Part shown: positions 27,849 through 36,748 of the stretch, piece by piece
Layout of the letters: every line of letters begins with the position of its first letter
Position numbering within the stretch: position 1 is the stretch's first letter
Assembly: GCF_007828035.1 (NCBI RefSeq)
Contig: NZ_VITV01000004.1
Span: 511,559 to 575,558, forward strand
DNA length: 64,000 nt
Direction: 5' to 3'
Source: Nitrospirillum amazonense
Lineage (GTDB): Bacteria > Pseudomonadota > Alphaproteobacteria > Azospirillales > Azospirillaceae
Notes under the pieces: generated by a model
Told to the model about the DNA's origin: nothing
Seen by the model: only the letters and a program-made list of their open reading frames with translations
The model's database searches: none
Translations under genes and position numbers: made by a program

Positions 27849-30320
27849 ATGCCGAAGAACGCCACCACCCTGCCTCTAGCGCTGACTGTCGCCGCCCTGG
27901 CCGCGCCCGGGATCCCGTGCCTGCGCCTGGGATTTCCCGACCTGCCGCTGCCCCTGGTGCTGGCGGGGTCGGCCGCCAGCCTGGTGGTGGTGGGTATCTG
28001 CCTGACGCGCCTTACCCGCCAGCGCGCCCGGGTCGAGGCCCAGGCGGTGCGGGCCGACGCCTTGCTGGCCGGTTGCCCTGACGAATGGGTGGCCTGGCAG
28101 GACGGTCGCGTCATCGGCGCCAGCGCCAGCGCCGGCGCCTGGCTGGGCATCCCCGACCCGCAGCCTGGCAGCCGCCCGGATGAGATCACGCAGGCCTTCA
28201 CCACGCCGGATGACGAGGCTTTGCGTCAGGCGCTGCGCGCTTTGGACACCGGTGGCACCCCCTTCACCCGCCAGCTGGCCTGCCATCAGGGCCGCCGCAG
28301 CCTGCTGGCGATCGGCCGCCGGGTGGCGCCGCCCGTCACCCCCGGCGACGGGGGCGACCCACCGGCGGCGCTCAGCGTGCTGTGGCTGCGCGATGTCACC
28401 GCCGCCACGGCGGACGCCAAGGCTCAGGAGCGGCGCCGCCAAGTGGCGGAGGAGGGCTTGGCCCAGTTCCGCGCCGCCCTGGACCTGCTGCCCTTCCCCC
28501 TGTGGATGCGGCGTGCCGATGGGGCGCTGGCCTGGTGCAACCAGGCCTACGGCACGGCGGTCGGCGTGCCGCCGGACGAGGTGGTGGCGCAGGGCGTGGA
28601 GCTGGTCACCGGTCCCGGCGCCGGCCAGTCACTCGCCGCCCGCGCCCTGTCGGGCCGGGAGCCGGCCTGGGAAAGCCGCTATGTCATCGTCGCCGGCCAG
28701 CGCCAGTTGCTGCGCCTGACGGAAACGCCCCTGGAGATGCCGCTGGAGGGGGGCGTCGCGCTGCTGGGCCACGCGCTGGATACCACCCGCGAGCAGGAAT
28801 TGTCGTCGGAGCTTGAGCGCCACATCGCTGCCCATGCCGACGTGCTGGAGCACCTGGGCTCCGCCATCGCCATCTACGGCGCCGACACCAAGCTGAAGTT
28901 CCACAACCGCTCCTACGCCCGGCTGTGGGGCCTGGACGAGAGCTGGCTGGAGACCGAGCCCAGCTATGGCGAGGTGCTGGAGGATTTGCGCAGCCGCCGG
29001 CGCCTGCAGGAGGAGGTGGACTTTCCCCGGTGGAAGCGCGCGCAGCTGGCCCAGTTCACCAACCTGACGGAGCCGCGCGAGGACCTGACCCACCTGCCGG
29101 ACGGCACCACCCTGCGCACCATCGCCGTCCCCCACCCCTTCGGCGGCCTGATGTTCGTGCTGGAGGATGTGACCAACGCGCTGGCCCTGGAATCGTCCTA
29201 CAACACCCTGATGGCCGTGCAGCAGGAGACGCTGGACAATTTGGCGGAAGGGGTGGCCGTGTTCGGCGGCGACGGCCGGCTGAAGCTGTGGAACCCCTCC
29301 TTCGCCCGCATCTGGCGGCTGAAGGGACCGGACCTGAACGGTGAGCCGCACATCACCCAGGTGATCGACAAGCTGCAACCCCTGCTGGACCACGACGGCG
29401 ACTGGCCGGCCCGCCGGCGCACCATGATCGCCGATCTCCTGGAACGGTCCAGCTACGCCGGCCGGCTGGAACGCACCGACCGGTCCATCGTCGACGTGTC
29501 CAACGTGCCGCTGCCCGATGGCGCCGTGCTGATCAGCGTGCTGGACATCACCGACAGCGTGCGGGTGGAAGAGGCGCTGCGCGCCAGCAATGAGGCGCTG
29601 GCGACCGCCGACCGCCTGAAATCGGAATTCATCGCCAATGTCTCCTACCAGCTGCGCACGCCCCTGAACGCCATCATGGGCTTCGCCGAAATCCTCAATA
29701 ACCAGTATTTCGGCGCACTCAATGAACGCCAGGCGGACTACACCAAGGGCGTGCTGGAGGCCAGCCGCCGCCTGCTGGCCCTGATCAACGACATTCTGGA
29801 TTTGGCCACCATTGAGGCCGGCTTCATGACCCTGGACCGCTCTCCCGTGGATGTCGGCCAGCTGCTGGAGGCGGTGTCGGGCTTGACCCTGGACTGGGCG
29901 CGCAAGCAGGACGTGACCCTGCTGGTGCAGGTGCCGTCCGACATCGGCAACCTCGACGCCGACGAGCGCCGGCTGAAGCAGGCGCTGTACAACCTGGTCA
30001 GCAACGCCGTGAAGTTCACGCCGCCCGGCGGCCAGGTCACCCTGTCGGCCAGGCGCCAGATGGGGGAGGGGGGGCCGGAGATGGTGCTGTCGGTCAGCGA
30101 CACCGGCATCGGCATTCCCGCCGCCGACCGCCAGCGCGTTTTCAACAAGTTCGAGCGCGGCGAGGTGCAGAACCATCCCGCCGGCGCCGGCCTGGGCCTG
30201 TCATTGGTGAAAAGCTTCGTCGAGCTGCACGGCGGCCATGTGGAGATCAGCGACAGCGACCAGGGCACGCTGATCCAGTGTCATCTGCCATTACGGCAGA
30301 ATGCCGTAATGGCGGTTTAG
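27849..30320 (+). CDS. DivL-like PAS sensor pseudokinase with Tyr at the phospho-acceptor site
   Basis: An 823-residue membrane-anchored sensor: two hydrophobic N-terminal segments (about 7-22 and 33-52), PAS-like domains at roughly 205-310, 330-445 and 455-570, then the dimerisation and ATPase domains. The H-box reads FIANVSYQLRTPLNAIMGF with Tyr600 where His is expected, as in Caulobacter DivL, which modulates the CckA phosphorelay rather than acting as an ordinary kinase. The ATPase boxes are intact (NLVSNAVKFTPPGG, DTGIGIP, GAGLGLSLVKS). A DivL role in cell-cycle control is inferred from this substitution and architecture. Confidence 0.8.
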   Translation: MPKNATTLPLALTVAALAAPGIPCLRLGFPDLPLPLVLAGSAASLVVVGICLTRLTRQRARVEAQAVRADALLAGCPDEWVAWQDGRVIGASASAGAWLGIPDPQPGSRPDEITQAFTTPDDEALRQALRALDTGGTPFTRQLACHQGRRSLLAIGRRVAPPVTPGDGGDPPAALSVLWLRDVTAATADAKAQERRRQVAEEGLAQFRAALDLLPFPLWMRRADGALAWCNQAYGTAVGVPPDEVVAQGVELVTGPGAGQSLAARALSGREPAWESRYVIVAGQRQLLRLTETPLEMPLEGGVALLGHALDTTREQELSSELERHIAAHADVLEHLGSAIAIYGADTKLKFHNRSYARLWGLDESWLETEPSYGEVLEDLRSRRRLQEEVDFPRWKRAQLAQFTNLTEPREDLTHLPDGTTLRTIAVPHPFGGLMFVLEDVTNALALESSYNTLMAVQQETLDNLAEGVAVFGGDGRLKLWNPSFARIWRLKGPDLNGEPHITQVIDKLQPLLDHDGDWPARRRTMIADLLERSSYAGRLERTDRSIVDVSNVPLPDGAVLISVLDITDSVRVEEALRASNEALATADRLKSEFIANVSYQLRTPLNAIMGFAEILNNQYFGALNERQADYTKGVLEASRRLLALINDILDLATIEAGFMTLDRSPVDVGQLLEAVSGLTLDWARKQDVTLLVQVPSDIGNLDADERRLKQALYNLVSNAVKFTPPGGQVTLSARRQMGEGGPEMVLSVSDTGIGIPAADRQRVFNKFERGEVQNHPAGAGLGLSLVKSFVELHGGHVEISDSDQGTLIQCHLPLRQNAVMAV

Positions 30321-30326
30321 AGTGAT

Positions 30327-30427
30327 GTTCCTCAAGCGCCGGCAGGCCCATACGGGCCTTTGGCTGTCCTCGGTTTTCAGTCCGCTGCCGCTCCCCGAAA
30401 ACCTGCGGCGGACGCGGTCGCGTCCTA
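30327..30427 (+). repeat. Dispersed three-hairpin element, copy 5
   Basis: Starts 6 bases after the divL-like stop with GTTCCTCAAGCGCCGG. Stem 1 is AGGCCC-ATAC-GGGCCT, stem 2 GGTTTTC/GAAAACC, stem 3 GACGC-GGTC-GCGTC. GTCCGC in the stem 2 loop can pair with GCGGAC 3' of it. It ends in CCTA, directly abutting a strong hairpin. Confidence 0.8.
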
Positions 30428-30453
30428 AAGCCTGGCCCAGAAGGGCCAGGCTT
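30428..30453. terminator. Strong hairpin between convergent divL-like gene and grpE
   Basis: AAGCCTGGCCC and GGGCCAGGCTT form a perfect 11-bp stem with an AGAA loop. It lies in the convergent gap and could end transcription from both sides; the flanking T/A-tracts are short. Confidence 0.65.
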
Positions 30454-30481
30454 GTGGTGCTTCAAGACGCGATTTCCGGAA

Positions 30482-31054
30482 TTACGCGCTGGTATCCACC
30501 TTGCCGGGGTTGGCGCCGGCCTTGGCGACGCAGACCATGGCCTCGCGCAGCAGGCGGCCCTGGATGGTGTAGCCGGGCTGCAGGATGGTGACGACGGTGC
30601 CGGCGGGCTTGTCCGTGCCGTCGACCTCGGCCACCACCTGGTGGAAGTTGGGGTCGAAGGGCTGGCCCATGGGTTCCAGTTTCACGATGCCGGCGCGGTC
30701 GAAGGCGGCGATCAACTGGCGCTCCGTCGCCTCCACGCCGGTCAGCAGGGTGTTGACCTGGTCGTTGCCGGCGCGGGTCTCGGCCGGGACGGCCTCGATG
30801 GCGCGGCGCAGGTTGTCGGCCACGGCCAGCAGTTCCTTGGCGAAGCCGGACACGGCGTACTTGGCGGTGTCCTCACGCTCCTTCTGGGCGCGGCGGCGGG
30901 TGTTCTCCGCCTCGGCCATGCTGCGCAGCAGCTGGTCCTTCAGGGACGCGACCTCGGCTTCCAGCGCGGCGACGGCGTCCGAGGATGCCGGCGCTTGCTG
31001 CTGGGGGGCGGCGTCGGTTTCGGGGGCGGTGGTCGTCTCGTTGTTATCGGTCAT
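30482..31054 (-). CDS. grpE: GrpE nucleotide exchange factor
   Basis: A 190-residue co-chaperone releasing ADP from DnaK. A Gln/Thr-rich N-terminus is followed by a long coiled coil (about 40-90) and the C-terminal beta domain with the family segment GQPFDPNFHQVV and VVTILQPGYTIQGRLLREAMV. The start at 31054 gives MTDNNETTT; the upstream extension is unlikely. It follows hrcA by about 160 bases, the common heat-shock arrangement. Confidence 0.94.
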   Translation of the reverse strand: MTDNNETTTAPETDAAPQQQAPASSDAVAALEAEVASLKDQLLRSMAEAENTRRRAQKEREDTAKYAVSGFAKELLAVADNLRRAIEAVPAETRAGNDQVNTLLTGVEATERQLIAAFDRAGIVKLEPMGQPFDPNFHQVVAEVDGTDKPAGTVVTILQPGYTIQGRLLREAMVCVAKAGANPGKVDTSA

Positions 31055-31185
31055 CTTAGCGGCAGTCTCAAAAAGGGTGCGGAACAACGGCGGCTCACCA
31101 CCGCCGGAACGGGCAGAAGATAGGCATCCCGCGCCCGCCGCGCCAGAGGCGATGCGGGGATCCGGCCAGGAATAAAGCGCGGGTG

Positions 31186-31202
31186 GGCCGAATTGTTCGG
31201 CC
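31186..31202. other. Small hairpin between hrcA and grpE
   Basis: GGCCGAA-TTG-TTCGGCC, a perfect 7-bp stem 14 bases after the hrcA stop. No T-tract; it may weaken but not block readthrough into grpE. Confidence 0.4.
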
Positions 31203-31216
31203 GACGGTCGACCGGT

Positions 31217-32251
31217 CTACCCGATCATCCGGCTGATGACCTTGGCGGTGTAGTCCACCATGGGGATGATGCGGGCGTAGTTGATGCGCGTGGGCCCGAT
31301 GACGCCGATGGCGCCCACGATCTGGTCCTTGCCGTTGGTGTAGGGCGAGACGATCAGGGAGCAGCCGGCATGGCTGAACAGATTGTTCTCGGCGCCGATG
31401 AAGATCTGCACGCCCTCCGCCTGGCCGGTGGCCTCCAGCAGGCGCATCATGGCGTCGCGCGTCTCCAGCGCCTCGAACAGGCTGCGGATGCGTTCCAGGT
31501 CCGACAGGGCGCTGACGTCGTCCAGCAGCTTGGCCTGGCCGCGCACGATCAGCACGCCGCTGTTGCGGCTGCCGGCCCAGGTGGCCATGCCGGTGTCCAC
31601 CACCCGGCGGGTCAGTTCGTCCAGCTGGGTGCGCTGCTCTTCCGCCTCGGCCTGCAGCCGGGTGCGGGCCTCGGCCAGGGTGCGGCCCACCACGCGGGCG
31701 TTCAGGTAGTTGCTGGCCATCTGCAGGACGGAGGAGGGGATGCCCATGGGCACCTCCACCACCCGGTTCTCCACCAGGCCGTCCTCCGTCACCAGCACCA
31801 CCAGGGCGCGGCCGGGCTGCAGGTTCACGAACTCGATATGTTTCAGCGGGCGGTCGGTCTTGGGCGCCATGACCAGCCCGGCGCAGGACGACAGGCCCGA
31901 CAGCATGGTCGTCGCCTCCTCCAGCGCCTCGGGCAGGGACCGGCCGGAGGCGGCGCACTGGGCGTCGATGCTCTCCCGCTCGTCATCCGACAGGTCGCCC
32001 ACCTCCAGCAGGCCGTTGACGAACAGGCGCAGGCCCACGTCCGTCGGCACGCGCCCGGCGGAGGTATGCGGCGCCTTCAGCAGGCCCAGCTCCTCCAGGT
32101 CCGCCATGACGTTGCGGATGGTGGCGGGCGACAGCGCGATGCCCAGGCGGCGCGACAGGGTGCGGCTGCCCACAGGCTCCCCGGTTTCGACATAGGCTTC
32201 CACGATCTGGCGGAAGATGTCGCGGGAGCGCTGGTTCAGCTCGGTGATCAT
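31217..32251 (-). CDS. hrcA: HrcA heat-shock repressor
   Basis: A 344-residue repressor that binds CIRCE elements and needs GroEL for activity. The N-terminal winged helix (SRTLSRRLGIALSPATIRNV) is followed by the TSAGRVPTDVGLR signature and the regulatory domain ending VDYTAKVISRMIG. No CIRCE was seen in its own upstream region. A sigma70-like promoter lies 42 bases before the ATG. Confidence 0.95.
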   Translation of the reverse strand: MITELNQRSRDIFRQIVEAYVETGEPVGSRTLSRRLGIALSPATIRNVMADLEELGLLKAPHTSAGRVPTDVGLRLFVNGLLEVGDLSDDERESIDAQCAASGRSLPEALEEATTMLSGLSSCAGLVMAPKTDRPLKHIEFVNLQPGRALVVLVTEDGLVENRVVEVPMGIPSSVLQMASNYLNARVVGRTLAEARTRLQAEAEEQRTQLDELTRRVVDTGMATWAGSRNSGVLIVRGQAKLLDDVSALSDLERIRSLFEALETRDAMMRLLEATGQAEGVQIFIGAENNLFSHAGCSLIVSPYTNGKDQIVGAIGVIGPTRINYARIIPMVDYTAKVISRMIG

Positions 32252-32292
32252 GCCTGGGGGTGGGGCCTGATGGATGGGGAGGGATGCCCTTA

Positions 32293-32321
32293 AATCTAAT
32301 GATGGACGGCGGTGTTATCAA
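32293..32321 (-). promoter_or_regulatory. Candidate sigma70 promoter for hrcA-grpE
   Basis: On the minus strand TTGATA (32316-32321) and TAGATT (32293-32298) are separated by 17 bases. This gives a leader of roughly 35 bases before the hrcA ATG at 32251. Confidence 0.55.
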
Positions 32322-32425
32322 TCATCGCCGGGGCCGCCCGCCACATCCGGGGTGGACAGGGCGATGGTTCCGTCGCTAGGTAGGGCCTTCAAAACACCCT
32401 ATGACAGCTACGGGACCGCCCCGCC

Positions 32426-33145
<720 letters not shown>

Positions 33146-33168
33146 CCGCAGCAAACCCAGATGAGTTC

Positions 33169-33202
33169 CCTAGGGGCTTGGCGTCACAGTCAAGCCCCTA
33201 GG
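33169..33202. terminator. Perfect 12-bp hairpin after rph
   Basis: CCTAGGGGCTTG (33169-33180) pairs with CAAGCCCCTAGG (33191-33202) across a 10-base loop, starting 23 bases after the rph stop. It abuts the tail of element copy 6. No T-tract. Confidence 0.5.
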
Positions 33203-33294
33203 CCCCGACCGGGGCCGCCGGAGTTTTCCGGGGAGCGTAGCGGACTGGAAAACGAGGATAAGCCAAGGGGCGGATGCCCCGCCGGCGTCTGAGG
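33201..33294 (-). repeat. Dispersed three-hairpin element, copy 6 (reverse orientation)
   Basis: Stem 1 is GGGGC-ATCC-GCCCC, stem 2 GTTTTCC/GGAAAAC with loop TCCGCTACGCTCCCC identical to copy 2, stem 3 GGCCCC-GGTC-GGGGCC. Its head, on the plus strand GCCGGCGTCTGAGG, supplies GAGG 7 bases before the rdgB ATG. Confidence 0.8.
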
Positions 33295-33301
33295 CGAACG
33301 A

Positions 33302-33901
33302 ATGACAAACCGCAAATTCACCGGCGACACCCTGATCATCGCCACCCACAACAAGGGCAAGGTGAAGGAGATCGCGGCCCTGCTGGGCGATCACGTCGCC
33401 CACTTCCCCACGGCGGGGGAGCTGGGCCTGCCCGAGCCGGAGGAGACCGGCCTGACCTTCCGCGAGAACGCGGAGCTGAAGGCTCTGGCGGCGGCCAAGG
33501 CGGCGGGCAAGCCGGCGCTGGCGGACGACAGCGGCATGGCGGTGGTGGCGCTGGACGGCGCCCCCGGCATCTATTCCGCCCGCTGGGCCGGGCCGGAAAA
33601 GGACTTCGCCGCCGCCATGGCCCGGGTGGAGCGGGAGCTGCCGCCCGGCGCGGCGCGCGACGCCAGCTTCATCTGCGCCCTCACCATCGCCTGGCCGGAC
33701 GGCCACGTGGAAACGGTGCAGGGCGAGGTGCACGGCCAGCTGGTCAACCCGCCGCGCGGCGACCGGGGCTTCGGCTATGACCCCATGTTCGTCCAGGACG
33801 GCTACACCGTGACCTATGGCGAGATGGAGCCGCACGAGAAGCACGCCATCAGCCACCGGGCCCAGGCCTTCCGCCAGTTGGTGGAGCGATGCTTCCGCTG
33901 A
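33302..33901 (+). CDS. rdgB: RdgB, dITP/XTP pyrophosphatase
   Basis: A 199-residue house-cleaning enzyme hydrolysing non-canonical purine nucleotides. The substrate motif [15 protein letters not shown], the metal site [16 protein letters not shown] and the C-terminal [18 protein letters not shown] segments match the family. It overlaps hemW by 13 bases. Confidence 0.95.
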   Translation: MTNRKFTGDTLIIATHNKGKVKEIAALLGDHVAHFPTAGELGLPEPEETGLTFRENAELKALAAAKAAGKPALADDSGMAVVALDGAPGIYSARWAGPEKDFAAAMARVERELPPGAARDASFICALTIAWPDGHVETVQGEVHGQLVNPPRGDRGFGYDPMFVQDGYTVTYGEMEPHEKHAISHRAQAFRQLVERCFR

Positions 33902-35073
33902 CCGACACGGTACCGGGCGGCTTCGGCCTCTACGTGCACTGGCCGTTCTGCGCCAGCAAATGCCCTTATTGCGACTTCAATAGCCATGTCCGCGAGGGCG
34001 TGGACCAGGCCCGCTGGCGTGCCGCGATGCTGCGGGAGATGGACCATTTCGCCGCGCGGGTGCCAGTGGGGCGCCGTCTCAGCAGCGTCTTCTTCGGCGG
34101 CGGCACCCCCTCGCTCATGCCGCCGGAAACGGTGGCGGCCATCCTGGAACGGGCCAACCACCATTGGGGAATCACCGATGGCGTCGAGGTGACGCTGGAG
34201 GCCAACCCCACCTCGTCCGAGGCGGCGCGCTTCGCCGGGTTCCGCGCCGCTGGCGTCAACCGCCTGTCCATGGGCATCCAGGCCCTGAACGACGCCGACC
34301 TCAAGGTGCTGGGCCGCAAGCATTCCGCGTCCGAGGCGATGGCCGCCATCGCCATGGCCAAGGGCATCTTCGATCGTTTCAGTTTCGATCTGATCTACGC
34401 CCGCCCTGGCCAGACCGTGGCGGTGTGGCAGGATGAATTGTCCCAGGCGCTGGACATGGCGGTGGGCCACCTGTCGCTGTACCAGTTGACCATCGAGGAA
34501 GGCACCCAGTTCCACACCCTGCACCAGCGCGGCGACCTGGTGGTGCCGGATGAGGACCTGGCCGGCGACCTGTATGAGGCGACGCAAGTCCTGCTGAACC
34601 AGGCCGGCATGCCGGCGTACGAGGTTTCCAACCACGCCCGCCCGGGGCAGGAAAGCCGGCACAACCTGGTCTATTGGCGCTATGGCGACTATGTCGGCAT
34701 CGGCCCCGGCGCCCACGGCCGCCTGACGCTGGGCACATCAGGGGGGGGCGGCCAGAAGATCGCCACCCGCACCCACCGCGCCCCGGAAATCTGGCTGCAG
34801 CGGGTGGAGGAAGGCGGCACCGGCGCCCATGCCGATGAGGGGGTGACGCCCGAGCAGCGCGGCCGCGAGGCCCTGATGATGGGCCTGCGCCTGGCCGAGG
34901 GCGTCAGCCTGTCGCGCCTGACGGCCGAGGCGGGCGGCATGGTTCCGGTGGATATGGCAGCGGTAGACCGCCTGTCCCGCCACGGCCTGCTGACCCTGGA
35001 CGGCGACCGCCTGACCGCCACGGCGGATGGCCGGCAGCGGCTGAACGGCGTGCTGGCGGCGCTGCTCGGGTGA
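33889..35073 (+). CDS. hemW: HemW, radical-SAM haem chaperone
   Basis: A 394-residue CoproHemN-like radical SAM protein lacking coproporphyrinogen oxidase activity in characterised relatives and acting in haem transfer. The 4Fe-4S motif is CASKCPYC, preceded by LYVHWPF, with FFGGGTPSL following. The last 17 codons are duplicated 1.57 kb downstream. The stop lies 2 bases from the stop of the convergent AT-rich ATPase gene, so the insert joins exactly at the hemW end. Confidence 0.94.
   Translation: MLPLTDTVPGGFGLYVHWPFCASKCPYCDFNSHVREGVDQARWRAAMLREMDHFAARVPVGRRLSSVFFGGGTPSLMPPETVAAILERANHHWGITDGVEVTLEANPTSSEAARFAGFRAAGVNRLSMGIQALNDADLKVLGRKHSASEAMAAIAMAKGIFDRFSFDLIYARPGQTVAVWQDELSQALDMAVGHLSLYQLTIEEGTQFHTLHQRGDLVVPDEDLAGDLYEATQVLLNQAGMPAYEVSNHARPGQESRHNLVYWRYGDYVGIGPGAHGRLTLGTSGGGGQKIATRTHRAPEIWLQRVEEGGTGAHADEGVTPEQRGREALMMGLRLAEGVSLSRLTAEAGGMVPVDMAAVDRLSRHGLLTLDGDRLTATADGRQRLNGVLAALLG
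35009..35060 (+). repeat. Direct repeat (left): hemW 3' end
   Basis: This 52-bp stretch inside hemW recurs at 36579-36630 with a single mismatch (G at 35034 versus T at 36604). The two copies bracket the AT-rich insert in the same orientation. Confidence 0.95.
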
Positions 35074-35075
35074 AA

Positions 35076-36392
35076 TTATTCTTGCCTTATTAATAATGCT
35101 TCGAAGAGATCTAGTTGCGTTGGAGTTGCATTGTGCTTTGCGCGCCACCTGACATAGAACAAAAATGAGGGCTCGATTATATATAATTTATTTTCATTTT
35201 GTATCCATTCTATTAATTCAAAGCCACGTGTTTCTTGAAATGTCTTTAACGCTCCAAGAGTAGAGTTAAGAGAGGCGGCAGGAGGTGGCTTTTGATTTTC
35301 TAGAGGAAGCTTTTTCAGTCTTTCATTTATTTCTGATCGAGTTAGGGAGAATTTAATAGGATTTAGCGTGAAGCAAGCGATGACGAGCTCGTATGTGTTG
35401 TATTTTCTTGTTTTTTCTTTTGGTCCGCGAATTAAAGTGGCGTAGTGGCTGGCAAATTGTAGGTACTTTGTGTTTGCTGTATCATGCATACAGGATAGCA
35501 GAATATCTTCCGTTATTCTAAAATTTGACTGTCTTGCTTGTTGTACTGTTGCGATATTTTTACTTTGGAAAATAGAGAGGCATATTTGCTGAACTACTAT
35601 CGGGAGTCCGACAGCTTCTTCAGCTATTTTTCTAATGAGCGATTTTGATATTCTTTGCTCCAGGTGTCCAAAACCCTGGATACAAATAGCTTCGAGATCG
35701 GGGCATTCCCAATGGCCAACATCAATTTGAGCTATGCGTCCGATTAAATCTTTATTACTGTTAGCAATATCGACCGCTCTATGCGTTGTACCAAGGACCA
35801 GCACGGAAACTTCTTCATCTATAAAACCTTTCCATTGTTGAAAAAGTAATATCTTCTCGTCGTCATTTAGATAATGGAAATCTTCAATAACAAGAACATA
35901 ATTAGTCTCTTTCAATATTGGTATAAGAAGGTCTGGGCCTGCCTCAGATAATATCTTCTTCTTTATATCCGTCTCTCCCGTATCTCGGGCTATGGTTCCT
36001 TTTATTCTAATGGCTGTATTCGCAAGCCATTTCCAACCAAAGGCTCCGCTGCCTTCAAGTTCGCCGGAAATTTTCGATGTTTTTTGAGTTGATATACTTT
36101 CTATTCTATCGAAATCAACGGCCTCCAAAGCTTTTTTCCATATGTCATCGCATTTTGTTTTCTTGTCACATCGAACAATAAGAGGTTCTTTTCCGATATT
36201 TGAAATTACTTCTCTGTAAAGAGTTGTTTTTCCTGTCTTTGATGGTCCCGTAATTAAGCAAAGTTGTCCCGATTCCTCGATTGCGCTCTTCAGCTTTCTC
36301 TCCAGACTACCGCTATCTCTTTTTACATAAGTAACAGTCGGTTGTCCGGTGGCTTTAAATATGTCAGCAATTCTTTCAGAAGCCTCGGGCAT
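35076..36392 (-). CDS. Unrecognised P-loop ATPase with C-terminal winged-helix-like region, AT-rich insert
   Basis: A 438-residue protein I cannot assign to a named family. Walker A is ITGPSKTGKTTL (47-58), Walker B VLVIEDFHYL (166-175), and a sensor-1-like VLVLGTTHRA follows (197-206), a layout like ORC/Cdc6- or TniB-type AAA+ ATPases. The C-terminal part contains FSLTRSEINERLKKL and FELIEWIQNENKLYIIEP, which look like a winged helix. Base composition and codons are strikingly AT-rich compared with all neighbours. It sits alone between duplicated hemW 3' ends. Roles in anti-phage defence or mobilisation are possible but unproven. Confidence 0.8.
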   Translation of the reverse strand: MPEASERIADIFKATGQPTVTYVKRDSGSLERKLKSAIEESGQLCLITGPSKTGKTTLYREVISNIGKEPLIVRCDKKTKCDDIWKKALEAVDFDRIESISTQKTSKISGELEGSGAFGWKWLANTAIRIKGTIARDTGETDIKKKILSEAGPDLLIPILKETNYVLVIEDFHYLNDDEKILLFQQWKGFIDEEVSVLVLGTTHRAVDIANSNKDLIGRIAQIDVGHWECPDLEAICIQGFGHLEQRISKSLIRKIAEEAVGLPIVVQQICLSIFQSKNIATVQQARQSNFRITEDILLSCMHDTANTKYLQFASHYATLIRGPKEKTRKYNTYELVIACFTLNPIKFSLTRSEINERLKKLPLENQKPPPAASLNSTLGALKTFQETRGFELIEWIQNENKLYIIEPSFLFYVRWRAKHNATPTQLDLFEALLIRQE

Positions 36393-36433
36393 GGGATTTT
36401 CCAGTTCTTGCGGAAGCGACGATGCGAACGAGT

Positions 36434-36486
36434 CCTCTATCGAGAGGCAATACTTAGTAAAGTATCAGCTCCGGTGTGCACGTCAA
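36434..36486 (-). promoter_or_regulatory. Candidate promoter and operators of the ATPase gene
   Basis: On the minus strand TTGACG (36481-36486) and TACTTT (36459-36464) are 16 bases apart. The inverted repeat ATACTT-AGTA-AAGTAT (36450-36465) overlaps the -10, and CCTCT-ATCG-AGAGG (36434-36447) follows in the leader. The arrangement suggests tight control of the gene. Confidence 0.45.
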
Positions 36487-36511
36487 AGAAAGCAATTGAA
36501 CTGGCTAGTTA

Positions 36512-36580
36512 CTAGATCACTGTCAGCACCGCCTTCGTTGTCGCCACAGTGGCGTACCGGCCGCCCATGTTGGCCAGCGC
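36512..36580 (-). pseudogene. Remnant of an isochorismatase-like gene (C-terminal codons)
   Basis: The minus strand encodes ALANMGGRYATVATTKAVLT then VI and a stop. This matches the C-terminal LANMDGEYAIVATTEAVLA of the isochorismatase-like gene ending at 37615, about 14 of 19 positions identical. It abuts the right-hand hemW repeat, so the insert junction is a mosaic. Confidence 0.65.
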
Positions 36581-36630
36581 CTGACCGCCACGGCGGATGG
36601 CCGTCAGCGGCTGAACGGCGTGCTGGCGGC
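36579..36630 (+). repeat. Direct repeat (right): displaced hemW 3' end
   Basis: 51 of 52 bases match 35009-35060. Beyond 36630 the copy diverges by small indels (GCTGCTGGGATAAG versus GCTGCTCGGGTGA), so it no longer encodes an intact terminus. Between it and 36748 nothing else was recognised apart from the short repeat at 36656. Confidence 0.95.
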
Positions 36631-36655
36631 TGCTGCTGGGATAAGACACCCCCCT

Positions 36656-36666
36656 GCGTCATATTG
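36656..36666. repeat. Short direct repeat flanking the secreted unknown (left copy)
   Basis: GCGTCATATTG here and at 37577-37587, within a longer imperfect match beginning CCCT and ending GCTG on both sides. The pair encloses one gene. Confidence 0.5.
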
Positions 36667-36748
36667 CGCTGTCCACCGAGCTTGAGGGCTTGGCCGGCCG
36701 GTGCCATGCTTGCGTGTGCCGGACCCTTTGCAACCAGGCCATTCCCCC

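Noticed and set aside
32252-32425. CIRCE element upstream of hrcA
   Set aside because: No TTAGCACTC-N9-GAGTGCTAA or close variant is present; only a sigma70-like promoter was found.
35076-36392. Integrase or transposase in the AT-rich insert
   Set aside because: The single protein has P-loop ATPase motifs and no tyrosine- or serine-recombinase or DDE signature.
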